DNA of 16,224 nt from Baffinella frigidus (Eukaryota > Cryptophyceae > Cryptomonadales > Baffinellaceae), in the NCBI GenBank assembly GCA_026770585.1, contig MU646379.1, positions 479,078-495,301 on the forward strand, written 5' to 3'. Position numbers and translations under genes: made by a program. The notes under the pieces are model-generated. The model was given only the letters and a program-made list of their open reading frames with translations, was not told where the DNA came from and made no database searches. Numbering within the stretch: position 1 is the first letter of the stretch; every line of letters starts with the position of its first letter. Below are positions 7,109 to 13,603 of the stretch, piece by piece.

Positions 7109-7359
7109 GGGCCCGATGGGGTGTTATTTGGAAAGAGATGGGGGGTTATTTGGGGAGAGATAGGGGGTTATTCGGGGAGAGATAGGGGGTTATTTGGGGA
7201 GAGATAGGGGGTTATTTGGGGGGAGATAGGAGGTTATTTGGGTCGAGATAGGGGGTTATTTGAGTCGAGATAGGGGGTTATTTGGGTCGAGATAGGGGGT
7301 TATTTGGAGAGAGATAGGGGGTTATTTGGGGAGAGATGGGGGGTTATTTGGGTGGAGAC
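7109..7359. repeat. 22-base minisatellite, about 11 copies, inside intron 7
   Basis: The unit reads approximately GGGGTTATTTGGGGAGAGAT (plus two bases), with GGGTCGAGAT variants grouped in the middle. It ends exactly at the exon 7 donor. Degenerate units occur earlier at about 6890-6935. Confidence 0.9.
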
Positions 7360-7407
7360 CTGCTTGCAGGGAGGGCACCACGAAGCCGAACAGTACACTC
7401 CAACCAC
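7360..7407 (-). CDS. Exon 7: thioredoxin active site WCPPC
   Basis: A 48-base exon coding for VVGVYCSASWCPPCKQ. This is the beta strand and active-site loop of nucleoredoxin/tryparedoxin-type thioredoxins (family pattern V-G-L-Y-F-S-A-x-W-C-P-P-C-R). The redox pair is Cys333 and Cys336; Trp332 precedes it. Cys328 replaces the usual Phe, an extra cysteine close to the active site. Acceptor GGAAG|GTGG and donor AAGCAG|GTCTCC are both phase 0. The exon sits at the edge of a 22-base minisatellite (about 7109-7359), which forms the start of the following intron. No decoy copy of this exon was seen. Recognition rests on the WCPPC motif and its fit between exons 6 and 8. Confidence 0.8.
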
Positions 7408-7655
7408 CTTCCAAACACACCCTTCGTCAGCGTATAAGATATATCAGTATTATTAAGTTCCCAACCGCTGCCCGTTCCCCCACCTGTTACGGAATACGTA
7501 GCTATCCCATCAGTTAGGGAGGCGACACGCGAGAGCAGAAAGATGCTCTAGAGAGTCACCTACCCAGAGTCATATATCACCGAGTATACAACAGTATACG
7601 AAGATAAAGTTTCACTGAACGAACTCACTCCGCGCTCGCCGCTACATTTTCTCGA

Positions 7656-7847
7656 GGTAGAGCCATTCCGGGAGGACTTGTCGCGATTTCGATTTCGGGA
7701 TTTCAAGATTTCAGACTTCAAAAAGTTTTTAAAGGCCGTAAAACGTTTTAAAACACACCGTTTCAAATCTCATGGTACAAATGAAGTCTGAAATTCTTAA
7801 ATTCTCAAATCGAAAAACGCGACAAGTCCTACCGGAATGGCTCTACC
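7656..7847. mobile_element. MITE-like hairpin GGTAGAGCCATTCC...GGAATGGCTCTACC
   Basis: The arms continue through GGACTTGTCGCG, GATTTC and AGACTTCA and pair with their complements. Inner loop of about 70 bases. Single copy in the window. Confidence 0.75.
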
Positions 7848-8179
7848 GTGCTCTCGAGAGGGATGTTCTCGAGAGTGAAGTTCTCGCAAGAACCCTGCGC
7901 TACCCTCCCGCATTTAGGTCCTTTGGGTTTTAATTTCGCCCAACATATGCCAACGGCACGCCGTTCCGTAGAAGGGATCTGCAGAGAAAGCATTTTTGCT
8001 TTCGGGTCGCGTTTAGCTCTCCAGTGCAGAGGCTCGTGAAGAGGGGATAAAGGGTTTCACCGCCCGTATTTTCCCGGGAAGCGGAGCGGATTCTGCAAAC
8101 TCGTCCGGGAGTCCGAGCCGATGCTCCGAATGTGGGACAGGACTCCTGCACTCTATAATGCCACGAGCTGACGCCAGCG

Positions 8180-8295
8180 GACCCCTTAGCCTACGGTAGG
8201 ACCCCCCCCTCCTCCTACGACGTTGAAAACAAAAAGGTCTTTACAAGTCGTAGGAAGGGGGCTCCTACCGTAGGCAATCCGTAGGCTCTAAGTAC
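8180..8295. repeat. Diverged CCTACGGTAGG hairpin
   Basis: TTAGCCTACGGTAGGACCCC and GGGGGCTCCTACCGTAGGCA pair; the loop holds CGTTGAAAACAAAAAGG. It shares the CCTACGGTAGG motif with families A and E but not their ends. Confidence 0.6.
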
Positions 8296-8402
8296 CTCGC
8301 TGGCGTTAGCTTTTCGGATGACCCAGGCAGCAAGCGCGTGTCGAGCAATCGAGCTGGTTGCAGCTGGCTCCCTGTTCCGTGCGCAGGGGTTCCCCATAAA
8401 TG

Positions 8403-8455
8403 GGATTATTGCCCAGGAAACACGCCAAAAGTCAGCGTTTCCTGGGCAATAATCC
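8403..8455. repeat. Hairpin with perfect 19-base arms
   Basis: GGATTATTGCCCAGGAAAC and its complement around 15 bases that include CCAAAAGTCAGC. Confidence 0.8.
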
Positions 8456-8557
8456 AATAATTAATTTATGAATCTGTTCGCATGGAAACCCGCGGTGCAG
8501 GGGTCTCTTGCAACCAGGATGGGGTTTCTTGAAAGCACGAAAGCTCGCCGGCAAGGT

Positions 8558-8707
8558 TTATCTCAGAAAACGAGTTCTAAAACTCGTTTTCTTAAGTCAA
8601 TTCCACTACAATTTTGTCAACTTATGCGGAGAGTAAAGAATAAGTTGACGAATTTGTAGGGGAATTGACTTAAGAAAACGAGTTTTAGAACTCGTTTTCT
8701 GAGATAA
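8558..8707. mobile_element. Family B hairpin, copy 2
   Basis: Arms TTATCTCAGAAAACGAGTTC and its complement, then TTAAGTCAATTCC and TTTGTCAACTTAT. It sits precisely where an inverted copy of the exon 6 end meets its donor (plus strand CTCGCCGGCAAG, element, GGTGCTGCCCC). Confidence 0.82.
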
Positions 8708-8804
8708 AGGTGCTGCCCCGGAGGGCAGGGTAGCACCTGCTGCAAGAAACCCCTGCGCCACAGGGGTCTCTTCTTGCAAGAAACCACTGCACCTCAGGAG
8801 GCAG

Positions 8805-8849
8805 CGGGGCAGCACCTTGCCGGCGAGCGAGTCGACGGAGACAGTCCCA
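8805..8849 (-). pseudogene. Copy of the exon 6 3' end with its donor
   Basis: The block from GGGAC through VSVDSLAGK and AAG|GTGCTGCCCC is repeated here about 160 bases downstream of the real exon end, with a single change in the exon part (ACAGTC for ACTGTC, plus strand). A hairpin (8851-8955) lies between the two copies. The first exon half is missing, so it cannot be a full alternative exon. Confidence 0.68.
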
Positions 8850-8850
8850 T

Positions 8851-8955
8851 ATCCCTGAAGTGGCCAGTAGGCGCATACGCCCTACCGTAGGGCCATAGGA
8901 CCTGCCGAGGACCTCTTGGCCCGCAAATTTGGGGGTCTGGCCACTTAAGGGATAG
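8851..8955. mobile_element. Hairpin between the two copies of the exon 6 3' end
   Basis: Arms ATCCCTGAAGTGGCCAG and CTGGCCACTTAAGGGAT. The centre contains a CCTACCGTAGGGCCATAGG piece like family E. Confidence 0.72.
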
Positions 8956-8975
8956 ATGGTTCGGAGGGGCAGCAC

Positions 8976-9086
8976 CTTGCCGGCGAGCGAGTCGACGGAG
9001 ACTGTCCCGCCGAGCGGGTCCCGGAGAGGCGTGCTGGATCCGCCGAGGAGCATTCTGATGCTGTCTGCCAACCCCGCCGTCCCCGC
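8976..9086 (-). CDS. Exon 6: N-terminal segment of the nucleoredoxin-like domain
   Basis: Acceptor CAACAG|GCGGGG; 37 codons, phase 0 at both ends. The peptide has [18 protein letters not shown], then [17 protein letters not shown]. The pattern Leu-Leu-Gly, a short acidic or polar turn, a Val strand, and Asp-Ser-Leu-Ala-Gly-Lys is the standard opening of nucleoredoxin and tryparedoxin domains just before the strand leading to WCPPC. The donor is GGCAAG|GTGCTG. Its first 70 or so bases recur twice upstream (9249-9321 and 9460-9528), and its last 45 recur downstream (8805-8849). Only this copy has both halves intact. The Met in RMLLGG could start a separate nucleoredoxin protein, but the phase match to exon 5 favours a fusion. 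Confidence 0.7.
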
Positions 9087-9114
9087 CTGTTGGTTTCGGG
9101 ATTTGGGGTTGGTC

Positions 9115-9240
9115 ACACACACACAGACACACAGACACACAGACAGACACACAGACACAGACACAGACACACAGACACACAGGCACACAGGCACACAGAC
9201 ACACAGACACACAGACAGACACACACACACACACACACAG
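9115..9240. repeat. (CA)n/(GACA)n microsatellite
   Basis: ACACACAGACAGACACACAG-type repeats separating exon 6 from its nearer decoy. Confidence 0.95.
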
Positions 9241-9248
9241 ACGCAAGG

Positions 9249-9321
9249 TCCCTCCCGGAGACGCGTGCTGGAACCACCGAGGAGCATTCTGATGCTATCC
9301 GCGGGGCCCGCCGTCCCCGCC
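9249..9321 (-). pseudogene. Decoy copy of the exon 6 5' half (nearer copy)
   Basis: Codes for [19 protein letters not shown], matching exon 6 until CTCTCCGGG, where the similarity stops and the sequence passes into the CA/GACA microsatellite at 9115-9240. The acceptor position reads CAGTGG rather than CAG|GCGG, so the site is probably weakened. Confidence 0.65.
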
Positions 9322-9459
9322 ACTGAGTACCACGCCAAAAACATCGACCGATCTGCGACGCCACGGGTGTGGGCAGATGGACACGACGGGGGACGCGACC
9401 TCTCCCCGGTACAAACTTCCTGGATACATACACACGTTCCCCGCCAACAGTCGCAAGTT

Positions 9460-9528
9460 TCCGGAGAGGCGTGTCGGATCCGCCGAGGAGCACTCGGAAG
9501 CTGTCTGTCAGCCCCGCCGGGGCCCACC
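9460..9528 (-). pseudogene. Decoy copy of the exon 6 5' half (further copy)
   Basis: Codes for [18 protein letters not shown], preceded by TTTAGCAG|GTGGGC, an acceptor-like site. Similarity to exon 6 ends at the same CTCTCCGG as in the other decoy, then unrelated sequence (AAACTTGCG) follows. Confidence 0.62.
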
Positions 9529-9689
9529 TGCTAAAGCAGTGACGCGTGAACCTCCTGTATTGTGTTGTATTGTGTCTCGCAAGCGGACGTGGACTTCGGG
9601 CAGGCCTGACCGAATTCGGGCAGCCCCCCCTAGAAAAAAAGGCCCGACCGAACACCCCTTCATTGTTTAGAATCGCCCTCTCATCATCA

Positions 9690-9852
9690 TAGGCTCACGG
9701 CCTGAAAATAGGGTAGTTAGGCATACGGCATTGCCTAGGACCTCCTACCGTAGGCCGAGGGGTCCTAGGACCAAAAAGTCTCGGCGTACGGTAGGAGGTC
9801 CTAGGCAATACCGTAGGCCTAACTACCCCATTTTCAGGCCGTTACCCTATTA
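9690..9852. mobile_element. Family A hairpin, copy 2 (inverted relative to copy 1)
   Basis: Starts AGGCTCACGGCCTGAAAATA and ends CAGGCCGTTACCCTATT, i.e. the two termini are exchanged relative to copy 1. Confidence 0.82.
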
Positions 9853-9998
9853 ATCAGGAGGGAGTTTCGGGCGCGGCACTCCGCACAAACGCTCTCAAGT
9901 ACAAACAACATTTAAATTTATTTAATGAGGAGCCCAGTCCAACTGGGGCAGAGCTAGGGAGGCTCGGGGCGCGCATCTTTGTGTTTTGTACTGGCTTT

Positions 9999-10160
9999 AA
10001 TAGGGCAATGGACTAGAAATGGGGTAGTTAGGCCTACGGGATTGCCTAGGACCTCCTGCTGTAGGCCAAAATCCTAGGACTTTGTGGTCATAGGAGCCCT
10101 ATGGCCTACGGTAGGCAATTCCGTAGGCCTTGCTACCCCAATTTTAGTCCGTTAGCCTAT
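9999..10160. mobile_element. Family A hairpin, copy 3
   Basis: AATAGGGCAATGGACTAGAA at the left and TTTTAGTCCGTTAGCCTAT at the right. The arms are shorter and more diverged than in copies 1 and 5. Extra right ends follow it. Confidence 0.8.
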
Positions 10161-10234
10161 GAGCTTTTTAGTCCGTTAGCCTATGGCTAGTCCGTTAGCC
10201 TATGGCCACCCCCTTTTTAGTCCGTTAGCCTATG
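10145..10234 (+). repeat. Four tandem copies of a family A right end
   Basis: TAGTCCGTTAGCCTATG occurs at 10145, 10169, 10188 and 10218. The first belongs to copy 3; the others stand alone, each with a short spacer. Confidence 0.85.
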
Positions 10235-10301
10235 GCGGGAGGGAGGGCGCGTTCGGACACTCCATCCGTTATGCCAACTGTGCGGAGATGAGGGCTGAAC
10301 G

Positions 10302-10325
10302 CACCGCGCGGGAGGGAGGGCTCCG
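10302..10325 (-). pseudogene. Copy of the exon 5 3' end with its donor
   Basis: The plus strand here shares GCACCGCGCGGGAGGGAGGG with 10610-10629, which is the end of exon 5 and its donor. On the minus strand it codes for SPPSRA followed by GTGCGT. It lies about 300 bases downstream of the real exon end. Confidence 0.55.
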
Positions 10326-10363
10326 GCTGTCTCTCAGACCTGCATCGCTCAATCCACATCACC

Positions 10364-10557
10364 CACCCTGGATGGAACATTATGGTATTATCAGCATTCT
10401 TAAGTCAACTCCCCTTGGAGATGGCGCCACAATGTGGCGCCCCCGTGATGAATGGATCTGGTACCAAAAAGTCTAATATGTATTTTAGTGGTATAAATCA
10501 TGTCAACTTTTGCGATAACGGGTTATTCGGGATTGGCCGCAAGTCCCCTCCAGGGTG
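10364..10557. mobile_element. Diverged element with ends CACCCTGG...CCAGGGTG
   Basis: It shares the end sequence and inner CTTAAGTCAACTCCCCTTGG with the palindrome at 11104-11243, and has a GTCAACTTTTGCG block further right. A short hairpin GGCGCCACAATGTGGCGCC lies inside. Confidence 0.6.
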
Positions 10558-10613
10558 GAGAATAGCGTGTGCTTGACAACCGCGTTGGTGGATGGGTGTC
10601 GGGGGGGGTGCAC

Positions 10614-10712
10614 CGCGCGGGAGGGAGGGCTGGGGGCCCACGCGACGGGAGAAGACTCCTCCTCGGTGGGGACGACCCCCAGGGGGGTGACGCGGAAGTG
10701 GTACGCTTTCTC
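10614..10712 (-). CDS. Exon 5: last strands of FN3 domain 2
   Basis: A good acceptor (pyrimidine-rich, CTCGGCAG|G) opens 33 codons reading EKAYHFRVTPLG, then an acidic turn (PTEEE), then SSPVAWAPSPPSRA. EKAYHFRVTPLG is the F strand with Tyr256, and the SPVAWAPSPP segment is a recognisable end of an FN3 domain. The donor is GCGCG|GTGCAC, phase 0. An incomplete copy of the 5' half lies upstream, interrupted by a hairpin, and a copy of the 3' end with its donor lies downstream at 10302-10325. The phase-0 join to exon 6 (SRA-AGTAGL) keeps the frame open into the nucleoredoxin part. Confidence 0.72.
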
Positions 10713-10837
10713 CTGCCGAGGGAGAGAGCGAGAGAGGTTTATTGACTGAAACACGCTCACTTCCAATAGCCCGCCGGTACAAATTCCACATTGTTGCGAA
10801 TCTGCACCTGGAATTTGTGCAACGATGCAGTTTTAAA

Positions 10838-11034
10838 GCAAAGGGTCTTCCTCGGAAGCGACTATCTAGCTCTGTTTCACTCTGGTAAACTAAATCAATT
10901 ATGTCCTTTTATTCAACTCAAAACGCCAAAAGTCATCTTTTCAAAGGGATTTGTCAACTTTTGGCGAGACCAGATCGAGTGGAACAGAGCTGGACTATCC
11001 CGAGAGGCGCGATTCGGAAGTAGCACGCTTTCTC
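10838..11034 (-). pseudogene. Decoy copy of exon 5, split by a family F hairpin
   Basis: Minus strand reads GGCAG|GAGAAAGCG then codes for ACYFRIAPLGIV. After hairpin 10866-10992 it continues with ASEEDPLL and a stop. Exon 5 has AYHFRVTPLGVVPTEEESSP in the same positions. The hairpin is flanked by a perfect six-base duplication (GACTAT on the plus strand, 10860-10865 and 10993-10998). Taking out the hairpin and one duplicate restores a continuous reading frame up to the stop. It is a degenerate exon copy that received an insertion. Confidence 0.65.
10866..10992. mobile_element. Family F hairpin (CTAGCTCTG...CAGAGCTG), copy 1
   Basis: Terminal repeats CTAGCTCTGTTTCACTC and GAGTGGAACAGAGCTGG. 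Flanked by a perfect GACTAT duplication. Inner ATGTCCTTTTATTCAACTCA and TTGTCAACTTTTGGCGA are shared with copy 2. Inserted in the exon 5 decoy. Confidence 0.85.
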
Positions 11035-11103
11035 CTGCCGTGTCCCCGCGTGCGAGGGTCGACCGATCCGCGCAGGGTTTGGACGCAGTCAATGACTAAC
11101 TGA

Positions 11104-11243
11104 ACCACCCTGGAGGCCACCTCAGGGTATTTTGGACGTCCCAAAAGTCAACTCCCCTTGAAAAGGACTGAGCCCTCAGTCCTTTTCAAGGGGAGTTGAC
11201 TTTTGGGACGTCCAAAATACCCTAAGGTGGCCTCCAGGGTGGT
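11104..11243. repeat. 140-base almost perfect palindrome
   Basis: 69-base arms (11104-11172 and 11175-11243) with one mismatch and a two-base centre. Arms run ACCACCCTGGAGGCCACCT, ATTTTGGACGTCCCAAAAGT, CAACTCCCCTTG, AAAAGGACTGAG. Confidence 0.92.
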
Positions 11244-11361
11244 ACCCGTTTGGTAACCGGAACACGTGCAGGAAACCTGACAGACGTGAAAAAACGTCTT
11301 GAGATTTTGCCCTGGCAAAATGCGGGTAGCGTGAGAACGTCCCAACCAGCGGCGCAGCTAC

Positions 11362-11521
11362 CTAGCTCTGTTTCACTCGGGTTGACTAAATCGATTGTGT
11401 CCTTTTATTCGACCCAAATCGTCAAAAGTATATTTTTCAAGGGAATTTATCAACTTTTGGCGAACCGTTGCGATTTGGGCTCGACAAATTGTCGAGCCCG
11501 ATTCAAGTGGAACAGAGCTAG
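11362..11521. mobile_element. Family F hairpin, copy 2
   Basis: CTAGCTCTGTTTCACTCGGG to AAGTGGAACAGAGCTAG. It contains an additional stem GGCTCGACAAATTGTCGAGCC. The flanks show only an imperfect duplication (GCGCAGC against GCGACAGC). Confidence 0.78.
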
Positions 11522-11730
11522 GCGACAGCGTTGCTCTTGGATGCGTCCTCAGCGCTAGTCGCACCTAGCTCCTAGCCTTAAGCCCGCCTCGGGAGCAGGC
11601 TTCAGTCAACGTAAAACGCTTGACAATGCCTTGATGCAGAATGTGGCACACACGTGCAACTAAAATGCATGTATAGCGAGCACAATGTTTCTCAGGCAGA
11701 GCTAGGGGGCGGTGGAGAGGGGCGGTTTGC

Positions 11731-11858
11731 CTTAGCGAGGTTGCGCTTACGCACGCTGGTCCCGCTCACGCTCTTGGAGAGGGGTGCCCACTGGCTCGCC
11801 CCCCCCCCGCCGGCGGCCTTCACCTGATGCCGAACTTGGATCTCGTAGCTTTCCGCGC
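11731..11858 (-). CDS. Exon 4: middle strands of FN3 domain 2
   Basis: Acceptor CACGCACAG|GC; 42 codons follow the two bases that complete Gly210. The peptide reads AESYEIQVRHQ, a glycine-rich loop (KAAGGGG), then SQWAPLSKSVSGTSVRKRNLAK. This is the C strand (Y214), the loop, Trp233, and the GT-x-x-x-K-x-N-L strand E, directly comparable with EWTSLSAKITGTMLKKKNL of exon 1. The run of G between the two motifs is unusually long but in frame. The donor is GCTAAG|GCAAAC, another GC donor. The join to exon 5 gives NLAK-EKAYHFRV, matching NLDPSSRYEVRV of domain 1. An upstream decoy of its 5' end is interrupted by a family F hairpin (11963-12160). Confidence 0.75.
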
Positions 11859-11962
11859 CTGTGCGTGAGGAATCCCGAGAGTCAGTGTGAGAACGCGAGA
11901 TGTGAGAACACGAGAGTCCGATAGTGCCGTCCGAGAGTTTGAGAGTCGGAGAGCGAGAGAGG

Positions 11963-12160
11963 CCCGCTTGGACTCAGTAGCTTTGCTGCTCTCTAGCTCT
12001 GTCCCACTTGGGGTGATGGTGAGCCCAAATCCCCATAAATTCGCCCCTCCCCCCAATTTTATTTTGACACCCCCCTATGAAAATTGCCCGTAAAATTTCG
12101 GGGGGGGCGAATCGATGGTGAGCCCAAATCAACTGGGGAAGAGCTAGGCTCTATGTATGC
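11963..12160 (-). pseudogene. Decoy copy of the exon 4 start, split by a family F hairpin
   Basis: On the minus strand a pyrimidine-rich tract ends in CTCACACAG|GCATACATAGAGC at 12160. Then comes the hairpin 11993-12147, and then a piece reading AAAGCTACTGAGTCCAAG. Exon 4 itself begins GCGCGGAAAGCTACGAGATC, so this is a mutated copy of its start, with a copy of the pyrimidine tract in front. The hairpin is bounded by GCTCT direct repeats (11988-11992 and 12148-12152). The reading frame does not preserve the YEIQVR strand, so it is treated as a dead copy. Confidence 0.5.
11993..12147. mobile_element. Family F-like hairpin, copy 3
   Basis: CTAGCTCTGTCCCACTTGG and ACTGGGGAAGAGCTAG, with a direct internal repeat GATGGTGAGCCCAAATC at both ends. 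Flanked by GCTCT duplications. Inserted in the exon 4 decoy. Confidence 0.75.
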
Positions 12161-12235
12161 CTGTGTGAGAGAAATTCCCTTCCGAGAGTCAGAGAGCACG
12201 AGAGGGGGGGCAGACGGATTTTCTGTGTACACTCA

Positions 12236-12396
12236 AAGGCTAACGGACTCAAAATGGGATAGTCAGGCCTACGGAATTGCCTACCGTAGGCCGTAGGGCT
12301 CCTATGACCAAAAAGTCCTAGGATTTTGGCCTACAGTAGGAGGTTCTAGGCAATCCCGTAGGCCTAACTACCCCATTTTTAGTCGATTACCCTATT
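12236..12396. mobile_element. Family A hairpin, copy 4
   Basis: AAGGCTAACGGACTCAAAAT to TTAGTCGATTACCCTATT, with the same central CCTAGGATTTTGGCCTA block as copies 3 and 6. Confidence 0.8.
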
Positions 12397-12423
12397 CACA
12401 CGCACGACCGTGCACGCGCCAGG

Positions 12424-12597
12424 CGACGAGATGGGAGCGCAGGCTCCACTAGCCCTGGGAGCTCAAATTGTGGTATGGAACGAAAATGCCAAAAGTTGAT
12501 GGTGTACCAAGATTGCGACTTCTTAAGTTGTAGACACCCCAGATCTGGGGTGTCTACAAGGTGAAATGACTCCAACTCGACGAGATGGGAGCGCAGG
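12424..12597. mobile_element. 134-base insertion flanked by a perfect 20-base direct repeat
   Basis: The repeat CGACGAGATGGGAGCGCAGG occurs at 12424-12443 and 12578-12597. The insert has no clear terminal inverted repeats but contains a 32-base perfect palindrome (12528-12559, TTGTAGACACCCCAGA and its complement). Confidence 0.85.
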
Positions 12598-12605
12598 TTA
12601 GCCGC

Positions 12606-12723
12606 CTTCGGGGTCGCGGTCTTGGGGGTCGCAGCCTTGGGGGTCGCAGCCTTGGGGGTCGCAGCCTTGGGGGTCGCAGCCTTGGGGGTCGCAGCCTTGG
12701 GGGTCGCGGGCTTGGGGGTCGCG
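12606..12723. repeat. 15-base minisatellite (GCAGCCTTGGGGGTC)n
   Basis: About seven units. On the minus strand it codes for Ala-Ala-Thr-Pro-Lys repeats preceded by a Ser/Arg-rich stretch, which resembles histone H1-like tails. It lies in the intron between exons 3 and 4, which join perfectly without it, so it is left as a repeat. Confidence 0.85.
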
Positions 12724-12784
12724 GGGGAGGAGGCGACCGAGGAGCGGCGCGAGGACTTTAGCGCTGACTCCTCCATCACGCTTG

Positions 12785-12919
12785 TCCGGGGAACCCTATT
12801 TTTCTTTCATTTGATGGCGACGAAAATTACTACACAGTTCGTCCGTATTAGTAATATTAAGGCATTTGTGTAGTAATCTACGTTGCCATCAAATGGGGGA
12901 AAAAACAGGTTTCCCCGGA
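12785..12919. mobile_element. Family C hairpin (TCCGGGGA...TTCCCCGGA), copy 1
   Basis: Arms CTATTTTTCTTTCATTTGAT and complement; core TTACTACACAG, TTAGTAATATTAA, GTGTAGTAAT. Confidence 0.82.
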
Positions 12920-13084
12920 TAAGGTCCTCCGGCGGGCCCAACAGTCCTGAGGCGGGCCCGAGCTGCTATCTGCAGCTATTCCCCGGATAAAAAGCTTCTT
13001 GACTGATTCGAGAGGGTCTCCTGGTGCAACCATGTTCAGTTGAGTTATCGCCCAGGCACACGATTCTCCTGTTCAGTCTAGTGT

Positions 13085-13248
13085 TAATACGGTAACGGCC
13101 TGAAAATGGGGTAGTTAGGCCTACGGCATTGCCTAGGACCTCCTACCGTAGGCCGAGACTTTTTGGTCCTAGGATCCCTCGGCCTACGGTAGGAGGTCCT
13201 AGGCAATGCCGTATGCCTAACTACCCCATTTTCAGGCTGTTAGCCTAT
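13085..13248. mobile_element. Family A hairpin, copy 5 (nearly identical to copy 1)
   Basis: Differs from copy 1 at only a few positions, including the loop (GAGACTTTTTGGTCCTAGGA). The close match suggests recent movement or gene conversion. Confidence 0.85.
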
Positions 13249-13369
13249 GAGTGTGGCAGGAGAAGGCTTCACTTGTGATCCCTCTCTGGACGCGTTAAGT
13301 TTATCGTTAAGGTTATGGTTTTACGTCATATGTTCCATCAAGACTCTATTCAAGGAGGGGGGTGCTCGC

Positions 13370-13421
13370 CTGGCACAGCCTCCCACTTGAGGATGCAGCT
13401 GTCGCCGTCCTCGGCCATGAT
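13370..13421 (-). CDS. Exon 3: first strands of FN3 domain 2
   Basis: A very short exon coding for IMAEDGDSCILKWEAVP plus the first base of a Gly codon. GDSCILKWEAVPG matches the A and B strands of FN3, with Trp205 as the core tryptophan, and parallels SLTLAWAAVPE in domain 1. The donor is CCAG|GCGAGC, again GC. Joining to exon 4 restores GGC and gives KWEAVPG-AESYEIQVRH, an ideal B-C strand connection. The acceptor is uncertain. GTAG|ATC at 13421 keeps phase 0; GCCGAG|GAC twelve bases further in would also keep phase and fits the AG|G rule of the other introns. Without transcripts the choice stays open. Confidence 0.62.
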
Positions 13422-13603
13422 CTACGCGCGCGCCCCCAAAATTATTTCCAATATATTTCAGCCCAAAAAAAAATCGGTAAAATTTATTCTAGCAGGGGTT
13501 CTTGTGGCAAACATCAGACCCAGAAGATTGAAATACGTCTAACGGGCTCCCGCCCCCAGAATCAAGGTTATTGGTCACATGAAATCGCCAAGTCCAGGGT
13601 GTT

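Noticed and set aside
8794-9655. Minus-strand frames of 150 to 280 codons around 9115-9240
   Set aside because: Their length comes from the CA/GACA microsatellite (Cys-Val runs). Only the SIRMLLGG...SLAGK segment in them is protein-like, and it is annotated as exon 6 and its decoys.
12600-12779. Minus-strand exon coding Ala-Ala-Thr-Pro-Lys repeats, similar to histone H1-type tails
   Set aside because: Exons 3 and 4 join in perfect phase without it, and the opposite strand has an equally open frame, as expected for a 15-base minisatellite. It may still be an independent exon, but nothing supports that.
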